Source: Microgenomates group bacterium (lineage in GTDB: Bacteria > Patescibacteriota > Microgenomatia > UBA1400 > PJMF01). Taken from it: a DNA stretch of 20,889 nt. The first letter of the stretch is position 1, and each line of letters opens with the position of its first letter. The notes under the pieces were generated by a model. That model saw only the letters and a program-made list of their open reading frames with translations, ran no database searches and was not told the origin of the DNA. Of the stretch, positions 14,254-20,889 are shown in pieces. The stretch is taken from NCBI GenBank assembly GCA_009776965.1, contig WRMU01000008.1, positions 1 through 20,889 of the forward strand. The letters are read 5' to 3'. The position numbers and the translations under genes were made by a program.

Positions 14254-15090
14254 TTACAATGCAAACGGAGTTGTCACCACCGTGGCCCACTGCAGCTCAG
14301 TTGGTGAAGTAGTATTATTGCGATATTGTAGCGCTTGGATCAAAATGCCAAAGGCCACATTACCGTTTTGAGCCGCATTAGGCGCCGCTGCATCAAAATA
14401 AATCTTTGCCGTGCTAGTTGCTTCCCAGACAGTACTCAATCCGTCCGGTTCTAAGTTCCCGCTAATCACATCGTCTGGAGCCACATAAATATCCTTAGCT
14501 CCAAACACCGTCGTATTTACGTCAGAGCTGGTAACTGGCGAGCAATTACCGTCATTAATAGCAGCATAACTACTCCCCGCAAACCCTCCCACGTCTAAAC
14601 TAGCTGTAATTAAGTCTGTCTGACTTTCCTCTCCAGTACACACCCATAAATAATCAGCCAGACTACCCACGCCAACCCCTGCTCCCGCCGGTGTCCAAAC
14701 CTCCTCCTCATTCTCACAAGTTATCTGGTCAGTATAGAGGGGATCGCTACAAGATCCGCCGGCATTCTCAGTGCCACTTAGCTCCGTGAATATCAACACT
14801 CCGCGGATCCATGCCGCCTTACTGCCATTATTAATAATCGCTCCAGTGTCCAAAGAGATTATATCCCCTGGGTTGAAATTATTAATTTGATTATTAATCA
14901 CTTCCTCGCCATTATGCAAAATGGTTGGAGTCCCACTAATATCGAGAGTTCCTGCAGTCGCCGCTCCCTCCCCAATCACCACATCACTAAAATAAGCGTA
15001 TCCCACTCCTATAATTAGGGCCACCGCCATCACTAAAGCGATTACCCCCAAAACAGTTTTGGGGTTTTTTTGATCTTTCTTCCTTGGCAT
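14254..15090 (-). CDS. TasA/camelysin-like surface protein with SipW-type signal
   Basis: The 278-residue protein opens with a Lys-rich start, a hydrophobic helix (about 13-30) and AYFSD (32-36), then GTLDISGTP. This is the arrangement of TasA, CalY and other SipW substrates, where cleavage falls near Tyr-Phe-Ser-Asp. The rest is a secreted beta-rich domain with paired cysteines (for example CSDPLYTDQITC). No LPxTG motif or C-terminal helix is present, so it is not itself a sortase substrate. AGGAGG lies 5 bases from the ATG and a full promoter stands upstream, so it should be well expressed. The peptidase-sortase gene follows on the same transcript and probably cleaves its signal. It may form fibres on the cell surface, as TasA does; this is inference. 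Confidence 0.85.
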   Translation of the reverse strand: MPRKKDQKNPKTVLGVIALVMAVALIIGVGYAYFSDVVIGEGAATAGTLDISGTPTILHNGEEVINNQINNFNPGDIISLDTGAIINNGSKAAWIRGVLIFTELSGTENAGGSCSDPLYTDQITCENEEEVWTPAGAGVGVGSLADYLWVCTGEESQTDLITASLDVGGFAGSSYAAINDGNCSPVTSSDVNTTVFGAKDIYVAPDDVISGNLEPDGLSTVWEATSTAKIYFDAAAPNAAQNGNVAFGILIQALQYRNNTTSPTELQWATVVTTPFAL

Positions 15091-15221
15091 AAAAGCCTCC
15101 TTTTTTTGTTTCTAACACAGCCACCTTGAAGTCAGATCGAGCAAACTACTCGACTAAACAATCGTTTCTAACTCCAAAATAGGCTTTGGGGAAGCTATGT
15201 AAACTTATTAATAGCACTACC

Positions 15222-15250
15222 ATTATAATAAGTTGATAATTATAAATCAA
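15222..15250 (-). promoter_or_regulatory. Promoter of the TasA-like/peptidase-sortase operon
   Basis: On the - strand TTGATT (15245-15250) and TATAAT (15222-15227) are 17 bases apart. The resulting leader is about 125 bases and ends with AGGAGG before the ATG at 15090. It starts almost directly after the stop of the RCC1 gene, so the operon can be expressed on its own. Confidence 0.75.
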
Positions 15251-15259
15251 TAGTGGCTT

Positions 15260-17434
15260 TTAAGGCGCACTCGCGGGTATAAATGTCCAAGGCACCACCG
15301 CATTAATCGAACCTGATTGCATGATTGTACTCCCAAACCTTTGACTCCCAGCGTCATTAGCCCCAATTCCCCATACTGTTTTCCTATCAATACTTAAAAT
15401 CCAAGCATTATTATAGCCGCCAATCACCATCCCCACATTGCCCACCACATTAACTAATGGCGATTGTACCGGATAGCCATGAGTAGCCGTATTGCCATAA
15501 AATAACTCGCCACTATCAGCATATCCCAAAGCCCAAAGATCATTACCGATCACATAATGAGCAAAATCCGCTCCAGAGTTTACTTGTCGCACATTGCTCA
15601 CCGCTGGTATTTTAACTGGAGTAGTAGCATGACCGCCACTATTCCCATTAACTCCATAGCTCCGCCCCCAAGCCCAAACATCCCCATTGGTCGCCAGAGC
15701 TAATGTAGTGCCATAATTACTATAGCCGCCAGTGCTCAACTGCTGGATGGCAGGCAATCCGTTGACTAGTTGGGGGAGGCTAGTAATCGCATCAGAATTA
15801 TTGGTATTACCTTGGGCTAATTGCCCAAAACCATTCATCCCCCAGACATAAACCTGCCCCAGCGCATTAAGCGCCGCGCCGCTGCTCGACCCTTGCGACA
15901 CTTGGATAAAGTCGCCGTTATCGGTGATCTTAGTAGGCACTAACACATTGTCATAACTCCCAGTGCCCAAGCGATAATTCGCTCCATTACCCCAGACATA
16001 AACATCTCCGTCATCTCCCAAAGCGACAAATAAACCGCGAATATCATCTCCTTGCGAGCCAGCTATCTGCGTGAAAGCTATACCACTGGGCATAGTCACC
16101 TCCTTTGGCAATGAAATGTTTACTGTTGAACCATTGCCTAGCGCTCCATTAGCGCCATCTCCCCAACAATAAACCACTCCCACCTCGCTAACAACACAAG
16201 ACGTATTCACGCTGGCCGCAATATCTATTGCCCTCCATCCGCCAAAATGACTTTGCCCCACTTGAGTGGGTGCCCGCATCGTGGAAGCATTATTGGTATT
16301 TCCTTGTCCCCGCTGACCCTCGCCATTATATCCCCAAGTCCAGACCGAACCATTAGAGCCCAAGGCTATACCATGGCGAAACCCTCCCGCAATTTTTTCG
16401 AAATCCCACACTTCCACCACCAACTCTAAAAAGCTTTGCAGCCCCAAATTATTTTCCGCCACATATTTCACTTCATATACTCCCGCAGTGGTTGGATCAA
16501 ACCCTCCATCACTCACTATCGCTATCGTGCATCCACTTCCCATAAACTCACACTCCCCATCCTCGCCGTCCGCCGCCGTTACTAAGGCCGCTAAATAGTC
16601 TTGTATCGAGGCACTATCCGTCCCAATCTGATCAATAAATGGCTGTCTATTCATTCCCGCATCCAATATCACCGGCACATCCACAATTAGAGCAACGGCG
16701 CTCACGTATGGATTTAGTTGCTGCTGCCAATTGATAGCCGTAATGCCTTTTGCTCCCGACACTATCCCAAAATTGACCCATGCTTCCGAATGTAGGGGGA
16801 TTATTTCTTCCGGCACAAACAATACAAACTTATAATCATAAGTTCGGCTTTCTCCCGTCAAATACTCCTCCCCCCATGTTGTGTCTAATATCCCAGTCAA
16901 ACAACTATCCACCTCCGGATTTGTCCCCAGAAACAGCTCGCTACAAACCGACCCGTCTAAATTGCTAATAGCGCTCGGAGCAGTTGTCGTTAATCCCGAC
17001 TGCATGCCTGCCACTTCAGCATTAATTATTGTTTCGTCAGTGTCGACTGCATAAAGTAAGATTGACATTGGATTAGTTGCTGCAGGAAATACGCTTTCCA
17101 TCCAAACCGCAATCCTATCTCCAGTATTATTTTGATAATCCACCGTACCCTGATTAGTCAACGTATAAGAAAAATCATAAATTGTATTAGGCAACACCAT
17201 TGTGGCCGCCAGTCCCTGATCATTTTTATTACACCCCAGATCATGACAGCTAATATTAACTAGGTCGCCCGCCGCTCCATTAATTTCCAACACTGCCTCT
17301 ATCCGCAGCTCTCCCGAATCCACCGCAATTGATGAATTAGTGCTATCGCTAAAGAAGGTTGAAACCACTAACGGAAAACTAAGCCCCAAGACAATTATCG
17401 CGCCTACATTTAGCCACAACTTGTTCTTATGCAT
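15260..17434 (-). CDS. Large secreted RCC1-repeat protein with SipW-type signal
   Basis: From ATG 17434 the product is 724 residues. An in-frame ATG 14 codons upstream would start inside the promoter and is less likely. A hydrophobic helix (about 6-25) is followed by STFFSDSTNSSIAVDSGELRI, a SipW-type cleavage region like that of TasA proteins. A secreted beta domain extends to about 230, then an Ig-like domain (about 250-343, ending AGVYEVKYVAENNLG). From about 347 to the end are seven RCC1-type repeats, each with a G..H..AL..dG.vy.WG..g.gqlG pattern (VWTWGYNGEGQRG, VYCWGDGANGALG, VYVWGNGANYRLG, VYVWGMNGFGQLA, VWAWGRSYG and two weaker ones), forming a seven-bladed propeller. No LPxTG is present. 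It is probably a surface binding or adhesion protein; ligand unknown. Confidence 0.85.
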   Translation of the reverse strand: MHKNKLWLNVGAIIVLGLSFPLVVSTFFSDSTNSSIAVDSGELRIEAVLEINGAAGDLVNISCHDLGCNKNDQGLAATMVLPNTIYDFSYTLTNQGTVDYQNNTGDRIAVWMESVFPAATNPMSILLYAVDTDETIINAEVAGMQSGLTTTAPSAISNLDGSVCSELFLGTNPEVDSCLTGILDTTWGEEYLTGESRTYDYKFVLFVPEEIIPLHSEAWVNFGIVSGAKGITAINWQQQLNPYVSAVALIVDVPVILDAGMNRQPFIDQIGTDSASIQDYLAALVTAADGEDGECEFMGSGCTIAIVSDGGFDPTTAGVYEVKYVAENNLGLQSFLELVVEVWDFEKIAGGFRHGIALGSNGSVWTWGYNGEGQRGQGNTNNASTMRAPTQVGQSHFGGWRAIDIAASVNTSCVVSEVGVVYCWGDGANGALGNGSTVNISLPKEVTMPSGIAFTQIAGSQGDDIRGLFVALGDDGDVYVWGNGANYRLGTGSYDNVLVPTKITDNGDFIQVSQGSSSGAALNALGQVYVWGMNGFGQLAQGNTNNSDAITSLPQLVNGLPAIQQLSTGGYSNYGTTLALATNGDVWAWGRSYGVNGNSGGHATTPVKIPAVSNVRQVNSGADFAHYVIGNDLWALGYADSGELFYGNTATHGYPVQSPLVNVVGNVGMVIGGYNNAWILSIDRKTVWGIGANDAGSQRFGSTIMQSGSINAVVPWTFIPASAP

Positions 17435-17441
17435 TACCTCT

Positions 17442-17470
17442 ATAATACAACCAGAATTAGTCCTTGTCCA
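17442..17470 (-). promoter_or_regulatory. Promoter of the RCC1-repeat gene
   Basis: TGGACA (17465-17470) and TATTAT (17442-17447) on the - strand are 17 bases apart. The chosen ATG lies 7 bases after the -10 box, which implies a leaderless or very short-leader message. Confidence 0.6.
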
Positions 17471-17548
17471 CGGCATCGAAAAACCGCAATTAATCTAATG
17501 TTGGACCATCGCCAACCAGATCAGCCGTCAAAACACTCCTTCCAATCG

Positions 17549-18844
17549 TCAAAACTCAACTCTATATACCCCCACCTCTGCCTCCAAGAAACTCAAACCA
17601 CTCTCCACAAAACTCAACTCCGTGAGTGGATACGACTTGGGTATCTTGGCCGGACTTTGCAGATCAATTTCTTTCAAATAAGTATTGCCCCCGCTATTAT
17701 ATAAACCTCCACCAATCAATCCTTCGTCATAAGCCAGATAATATAGTTTATTATCCAATAAATAGACAAAATTAGCATACAAATCTAGCCCTTCGTCAAT
17801 TTCAATTGTCCGACGTCTGCTAGCCACTTTTTCTTCGCCATAAGGATAAATAACTATCTTTTTCGCCCCGCCAGCAATTAGCTGTTGATTTTTATCATCG
17901 TCAATCAAGCTATAAGCAAAGAAATCTTCCTCATCATCCGGAAAATACCAAAAATCAATAGCCTTTATTTGCCTCGTCAGCGGATCAAAAATCTCAACTT
18001 TTTGTAAACTACCCCAATCATCCATCTGTGAAACAAAAAACTTACCCTGACTAAAATGAATAGAGTGCCAAATCATCGGCCGATCATCAGGGTCATATTC
18101 ATATTCCTCAACCATAATCACTTCCTCCTCTCCAGTGAACAAATCGCGGCTAACAATCGGCAAGCCAGTTCCGAATCCGTCCTCACAAAAGAAAGCATAT
18201 TTTTTTTGATTTTTACCATCAAAAACATCACAACTTATTTCCAAGGGATCTGGCCCATTTTTAGCTTCCAACAGAACCATTTTTTGTTTTGAGTCATTGG
18301 GAGTAATTAAATATCGCTCCCTCCTCAAAACCCGATAGCCATAAAGAGAATATTCATCATCATCCACCACTTCCATGGTATTGATTTCCAGCCAAAAGTC
18401 ATCATTAGTAAATGATTGCTGGGCATACACATTTTGATCGGGTGATACTTCCAGTCCAAGGTCGATCACTTGCTGGTTGCTCACATTATAAAGTCGTAAG
18501 TTAGAGTCCTGATCAACTATTAGCCAAGGAGAGGAAAAATTATTACTATCACTTTTGCTGCTCACCACCACCATTCCTGCGGGCAATAAGGACTTCTCTC
18601 GGCCAGTGGCCAAATTGGCAGCGAAAATCTGTTGATCGGCCTGCCTGAGGAGAGCATATTGGTCGCTGCTGACCAATTGTTCTACGCCATTATTAATAAA
18701 AGGGATTGCTGGCGATTTATCACCAAAGGAAGTAGTCAACCACCACACTAGCCCCAATGCTACCACTCCCAAAACTAGCCATTGCCCAGTTTTTTTGCTT
18801 TGGCTTTGAGTGGAAGCAGAGTTTGTTTTTTGTTTGGTTGGCAT
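17549..18844 (-). CDS. Membrane-anchored extracytoplasmic protein, function unknown
   Basis: The 431-residue protein has a short Lys/Gln/Ser-rich cytoplasmic start, one transmembrane helix (about 22-40, WLVLGVVALGLVWWLTT) and a large outside domain of short beta strands. The latter contains phrases such as SPWLIVDQDSNLRLYNV, KIVIYPYG and YLLDNKLYYLAYDEG that recall beta-propeller blades. The stretch is acidic (EEYEYDPDDRP, PDDEEDFF) and has two close cysteines. I do not recognise a family; a TolB- or PQQ-like propeller is a guess. AGGAAAG and the TATAAT box favour this start over an in-frame ATG at 18967, which would overlap the divergent gene. It leads the surface locus but has its own promoter. 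Confidence 0.75.
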   Translation of the reverse strand: MPTKQKTNSASTQSQSKKTGQWLVLGVVALGLVWWLTTSFGDKSPAIPFINNGVEQLVSSDQYALLRQADQQIFAANLATGREKSLLPAGMVVVSSKSDSNNFSSPWLIVDQDSNLRLYNVSNQQVIDLGLEVSPDQNVYAQQSFTNDDFWLEINTMEVVDDDEYSLYGYRVLRRERYLITPNDSKQKMVLLEAKNGPDPLEISCDVFDGKNQKKYAFFCEDGFGTGLPIVSRDLFTGEEEVIMVEEYEYDPDDRPMIWHSIHFSQGKFFVSQMDDWGSLQKVEIFDPLTRQIKAIDFWYFPDDEEDFFAYSLIDDDKNQQLIAGGAKKIVIYPYGEEKVASRRRTIEIDEGLDLYANFVYLLDNKLYYLAYDEGLIGGGLYNSGGNTYLKEIDLQSPAKIPKSYPLTELSFVESGLSFLEAEVGVYRVEF

Positions 18845-18872
18845 ATAGGCTTTCCTAATTAGCTTGCTCCCA

Positions 18873-18878
18873 ATTATA
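18873..18878 (-). promoter_or_regulatory. -10 box of the membrane-anchored protein gene
   Basis: TATAAT on the - strand gives a leader of about 25 bases with AGGAAAG before the ATG at 18844. It is divergent from the Bro-N promoter 50 bases away. Confidence 0.55.
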
Positions 18879-18919
18879 CATGAAAATAGGGCAAATGAAA
18901 CGCGAAAATACCAAACTAA

Positions 18920-18936
18920 GTCTGATATAATCAGAC
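18920..18936 (+). promoter_or_regulatory. Bro-N promoter inside a perfect dyad
   Basis: GTCTGA-TATAA-TCAGAC is a perfect inverted repeat that encloses the extended -10 TGATATAAT (TATAAT 18926-18931). The ATG starts 7 bases after the box, so the message is likely leaderless, and the dyad is a likely operator. Confidence 0.6.
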
Positions 18937-18938
18937 CT

Positions 18939-19328
18939 ATGTACAAAGATAAAATCCAACTATTCAAAAATCATTCCGTCCGCTCAATCTGGGATGAGGA
19001 GAATGAAAAATGGTGGTTTTCAATTTTAGATATTGTCGGCATCTTAACAGAAAGTCCAAACTCACGTAAATATTGGAGCGTGCTAAAAACTAGGCTCAGG
19101 AAAGAAGGCAGTGAGTTGACTACAAATTGTAGTCAACTCAAAATGCTCTCCGCTGACGGCAAAAAGTACCTCACTGATGTCGCCGACACCGAGCAAGTTT
19201 TGCGTCTTATCCAATCCATTCCCAGCAAAAAAGCCGAGCCATTCAAACTTTGGTTGGCTAAAGTTGGCAATGAGTATATTGACGAAGTTATTGACCCTGA
19301 ATCAATCACAGCACCTATATTCCTCTGA
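18939..19328 (+). CDS. Bro-N domain (phage antirepressor-like) protein, probably shortened
   Basis: From ATG 18939 the product is 129 residues. It contains a Bro-N domain: VRSIWDEENEKWWFSILDIVGIL, then RKYWSVLKTRLRKEG, TTNCSQLKMLSADGKKYLTDVADTEQVLRLIQSIPSKKAEPFKLWLAKVGNEYIDEVIDPE in order. Family members that I know continue well past the 'DPE' with a second helical region; here the frame ends after seven unrelated residues, so the gene seems cut off or is a domain-only variant. Such proteins come from phages and other mobile DNA and bind DNA or act as antirepressors. An in-frame upstream ATG (18864) lies before the promoter and overlaps the divergent gene's leader, so it is rejected as start. 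Confidence 0.75.
   Translation: MYKDKIQLFKNHSVRSIWDEENEKWWFSILDIVGILTESPNSRKYWSVLKTRLRKEGSELTTNCSQLKMLSADGKKYLTDVADTEQVLRLIQSIPSKKAEPFKLWLAKVGNEYIDEVIDPESITAPIFL
19112..19140. repeat. 13-bp perfect inverted repeat inside the Bro-N gene
   Basis: TGAGTTGACTACA (19112-19124) and TGTAGTCAACTCA (19128-19140) pair exactly around AAT. It lies within codons for a conserved Bro-N segment (ELTTNCSQL), so it was not inserted there as a foreign piece. Confidence 0.8.
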
Positions 19329-19370
19329 GGCATGATGACAATCCGGACCGTAATAATTAGTTAGTTCAGT

Positions 19371-19393
19371 AAAAAATCGGAATTGCCGATTTT
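19371..19393 (-). terminator. Terminator of tRNA-Ser, also facing the Bro-N gene
   Basis: AAAATCGG (19373-19380) and CCGATTTT (19386-19393) pair around 5 bases. On the - strand the stem is followed by six T (19376-19371), a good intrinsic terminator 20 bases after the tRNA. On the + strand the tail TTTTCTTA gives a weaker one for Bro-N. Confidence 0.75.
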
Positions 19394-19413
19394 CTTATGC
19401 TCTCGGCTACTTG

Positions 19414-19497
19414 CGGAAGCGGTGGGACTCGAACCCACGATGGAGAAAACCCCGACAGATTTCAAGTCTGTTGCCATAGCCACTAGGCGACGCTTCC
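19414..19497 (-). tRNA. tRNA-Ser (anticodon UGA)
   Basis: The folded form has a 7-bp acceptor stem GGAAGCG/CGCTTCC with G as discriminator, D stem GCC/GGC, and anticodon stem ACAGA/TCTGT with loop CTTGAAA. The T arm is GTGGG-TTCGAGT-CCCAC. A long variable arm with a GGGG/CTCC stem marks a class II tRNA, as expected for serine. The anticodon TGA reads UCA-type codons (plus-strand 19462-19464). CCA is not encoded and must be added after transcription. Confidence 0.95.
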
Positions 19498-19543
19498 CTC
19501 GCTAATATAGTCTATTTTACTACAGATTTAACCAGCCGCCCAC

Positions 19544-20728
19544 TTATCTGGTCTCAGCGCCCGTCGGCCACGTCTGACCCATTAGCCCTCCCAAAGCCCT
19601 CCTCAGTTCCGTTTTTTGCTCCTCCGTCAGCGGCCTATTCACATCCGTCTGGCTTTCCAGCGTCCCCAGATGATGCCCCACAATCTCTCCTTCTCTAACA
19701 AAATACACGTCTGGCACAAACAGCCTCGGATTACCCTCCTCATCGCTATTCAAGTATTCGCCGATATATCCCAGCAACTTCGCATAATCTCCGCTCCCGC
19801 TATCCCTCAACTCGCTCGGGTTATAATAGAGGATCTTTTCCACTTTCATTTCCTTCGCCATCTCCATCAGCTCCGGCAACATTGTCTGACACCAAGGACA
19901 AGTCGGAAAACCAAAGAAAATCATCCCTGTTTGTGCCAAACTTTCATCAAATAAGTTCAACATTTGCCTCTCATCAGCATAAACAAAGGGATTTATCTCG
20001 CTCACCATCGGGTATTCCTGCGCAAACTCCTCGGCGTCCACATTACTCTGCCAGCTAATCGGCAGGCTCTCATCAATCGCTCTAAACTCCATCGTCCAAT
20101 TTTCCAACGATCCTCCCAGCCCAATCATCATCATCCCATTTTTAATCTCCACCGAACTTACATTCTGCAGCTGATTATTAAAATCTCCTTCCTGCGAATT
20201 ATTACAGAACATCAATGTCGAAATCAAAGGAGAAATTGCAATCCTTTTTCCTCGCACTTCATATGTTCCTCGCCCCCCATTACAGTCAGTTCTCGTAATC
20301 AAACTCCCGTCCAAGGCAAAACTCAATATAAAAGCATCCGCCTTTCTGGGCTTCACCTCCGCATCATTATCCGCCACTGTCCTTATCCATAACCACTTAT
20401 TCTGCGCAATTGCCAAAGCATTATCCGTATGTGCATTGGGAGGCAACACATCACCTTTTAGCCTCCGCAATGTATGCAGTCCCACTCCCAGCAAAAATAC
20501 CATCACCACTATAATCAGTCCTGCCAGAGGCCATAAATTAGTCTCTTTCGCCACTTTTCTCCGCCCTGCCGGAGCGCTTTTCGCCGCTCGAGTCGTCTTT
20601 GCCGCTGGCTTAACTGCTTTTTTTGCCCCTCCCTTCTTTGCTGCCGGAGCGCTCTTTCGCGCCGCTGCCGCTTTTTTCGTCGTCGTTTTAGCAACTTTCT
20701 TTTTTTTGGTGGGGGTAGTTTTCTTCAT
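19544..20728 (-). CDS. Membrane-anchored META-domain/thioredoxin-fold protein with histone-H1-like N-terminal tail
   Basis: The 394-residue protein begins with about 62 residues almost wholly Lys, Ala, Arg, Thr, Pro and Ser (KKAAAARKSAPAAKKGG type), like histone H1 tails. One transmembrane helix follows (66-84). Outside is a META/HslJ-like domain (about 107-217) with the usual f.L.f..dGsl....CNgg.G.Y pattern and a later Cys (175). A thioredoxin-fold domain (about 250-385) has CPWC at 277-280 in FFGFPTCPWCQTMLPEL. The active-site CxxC suggests extracytoplasmic disulfide chemistry, though no cis-Pro call is made. TATAAT at 20736-20741 lies 7 bases before the ATG without a ribosome site: a leaderless message. 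The combination is unfamiliar to me. Confidence 0.85.
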   Translation of the reverse strand: MKKTTPTKKKKVAKTTTKKAAAARKSAPAAKKGGAKKAVKPAAKTTRAAKSAPAGRRKVAKETNLWPLAGLIIVVMVFLLGVGLHTLRRLKGDVLPPNAHTDNALAIAQNKWLWIRTVADNDAEVKPRKADAFILSFALDGSLITRTDCNGGRGTYEVRGKRIAISPLISTLMFCNNSQEGDFNNQLQNVSSVEIKNGMMMIGLGGSLENWTMEFRAIDESLPISWQSNVDAEEFAQEYPMVSEINPFVYADERQMLNLFDESLAQTGMIFFGFPTCPWCQTMLPELMEMAKEMKVEKILYYNPSELRDSGSGDYAKLLGYIGEYLNSDEEGNPRLFVPDVYFVREGEIVGHHLGTLESQTDVNRPLTEEQKTELRRALGGLMGQTWPTGAETR

Positions 20729-20735
20729 AAGAACT

Positions 20736-20741
20736 ATTATA
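20736..20741 (-). promoter_or_regulatory. -10 box giving a leaderless META-thioredoxin transcript
   Basis: TATAAT on the - strand ends 7 bases from the ATG at 20728, where transcription should start. Confidence 0.6.
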
Positions 20742-20776
20742 GGGGAAGTCAGCTCCGATGTAAAGCGCTCTCTCCT

Positions 20777-20889
20777 TTATATCCCATCAATCGAACTAAG
20801 GGTAAAGGTAATATTACCAGTATAAGTACCAGCACTATGAGGCTCAATAGCATAAGCCCCCACACAGAACTTATACTCATCCCCAACCC
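20777..20889 (-). CDS. C-terminus of a secreted or surface protein (5' part outside window)
   Basis: On the - strand a frame open from the window edge encodes 36 residues ending in TAA at 20777. It contains GDEYKFCVGAYAIEP and SAGTYTGNITFTLSS. The 'aGtYtg.itft' ending is common in secreted beta-sandwich proteins of Gram-positive-like bacteria. No sorting signal follows, so the protein ends as a secreted domain. Too little is visible to name a family. Confidence 0.6.
   Translation of the reverse strand, partial: VGDEYKFCVGAYAIEPHSAGTYTGNITFTLSSIDGI

Noticed and set aside
15046..15071. CCCCAAAA-CAG-TTTTGGGG followed by seven T on the + strand, a terminator-like hairpin
   Set aside because: It lies inside the first codons of the - strand TasA-like gene (Asn-Pro-Lys-Thr-Val-Leu-Gly), and no + strand transcript is expected there.
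17435..17476. Start of the RCC1 gene at the upstream in-frame ATG (17476)
   Set aside because: It would place 14 codons over the TGGACA-17-TATTAT promoter and add polar residues before the signal peptide.
18845..18967. Longer N-terminus for the membrane-anchored protein (ATG at 18967)
   Set aside because: It would overlap the divergent Bro-N gene and promoter, and the ATG at 18844 has a ribosome site and a -10 box.
1..20889. UGA recoded as glycine, as in some CPR lineages
   Set aside because: All genes read through with no in-frame TGA, and TGA ends the zinc-ribbon gene and the Bro-N gene in sensible places.
1..20889. CRISPR array, insertion sequence or toxin-antitoxin pair
   Set aside because: No regularly spaced repeats and no transposase or cas reading frame were seen. 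The Fic gene has no partner antitoxin; its inhibitory helix is internal.

Overview
The window looks like a chromosomal segment from a Patescibacteria (Candidate Phyla Radiation) bacterium with a Gram-positive-like, single-membrane envelope. This rests on the gene mix: an orphan F420-ligase-like protein, LPxTG/sortase and SipW-type secretion, an LTA-synthase-like enzyme, a YdjG/YdjI-like pair, many compact genes with 1-4 base overlaps, and promoters that place the start codon 6-7 bases after a TATAAT box. Both TAA and TGA serve as stops and no gene shows in-frame TGA, so the UGA-glycine code of Gracilibacteria/Absconditabacteria is not in use. The exact lineage cannot be fixed from this sequence.

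Left half, + strand (1-12,011): the 3' end of an LTA-synthase/sulfatase-type gene; a winged-helix Fic protein whose Fic motif has Gln for the catalytic His, behind a repeat-rich self-operator; a CofE-like F420 ligase homologue; class II fructose-bisphosphate aldolase; the pair purC-purE; a two-gene copper cassette (HMA-DsbD-cupredoxin membrane protein plus CopA-like P1B ATPase); and a three-gene envelope-stress-like cassette (SPFH-SHOCT, double zinc-ribbon membrane protein, small membrane protein).

Centre, - strand (12,235-18,844): a surface-protein locus. In transcription order it encodes a membrane-anchored protein of unknown function, a large RCC1-repeat surface protein with a SipW-type signal, a TasA/camelysin-like SipW substrate, and a 651-residue protein. 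That last protein joins a secreted ectodomain with an LPPTG sorting signal, a SipW/ER-type signal peptidase and a sortase in one chain. The arrangement suggests that one polypeptide carries a sorting substrate plus the two enzymes needed to mature and attach surface proteins. This is the most remarkable item in the window.

Right end (18,939-20,889): a shortened Bro-N gene on the + strand; then on the - strand a tRNA-Ser(UGA), a membrane-anchored META-thioredoxin protein with a histone-H1-like cytoplasmic tail, and the C-terminus of a secreted protein running off the window.

Two expression styles are visible. Fic, aldolase, Bro-N, META-thioredoxin and the RCC1 gene have promoters that would give leaderless mRNAs. 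The F420-ligase homologue, purC, the SPFH gene, the TasA-like gene and the first surface-locus gene have leaders with clear Shine-Dalgarno sites. Several of these leaders, and one intergenic gap, contain tiny ORFs.
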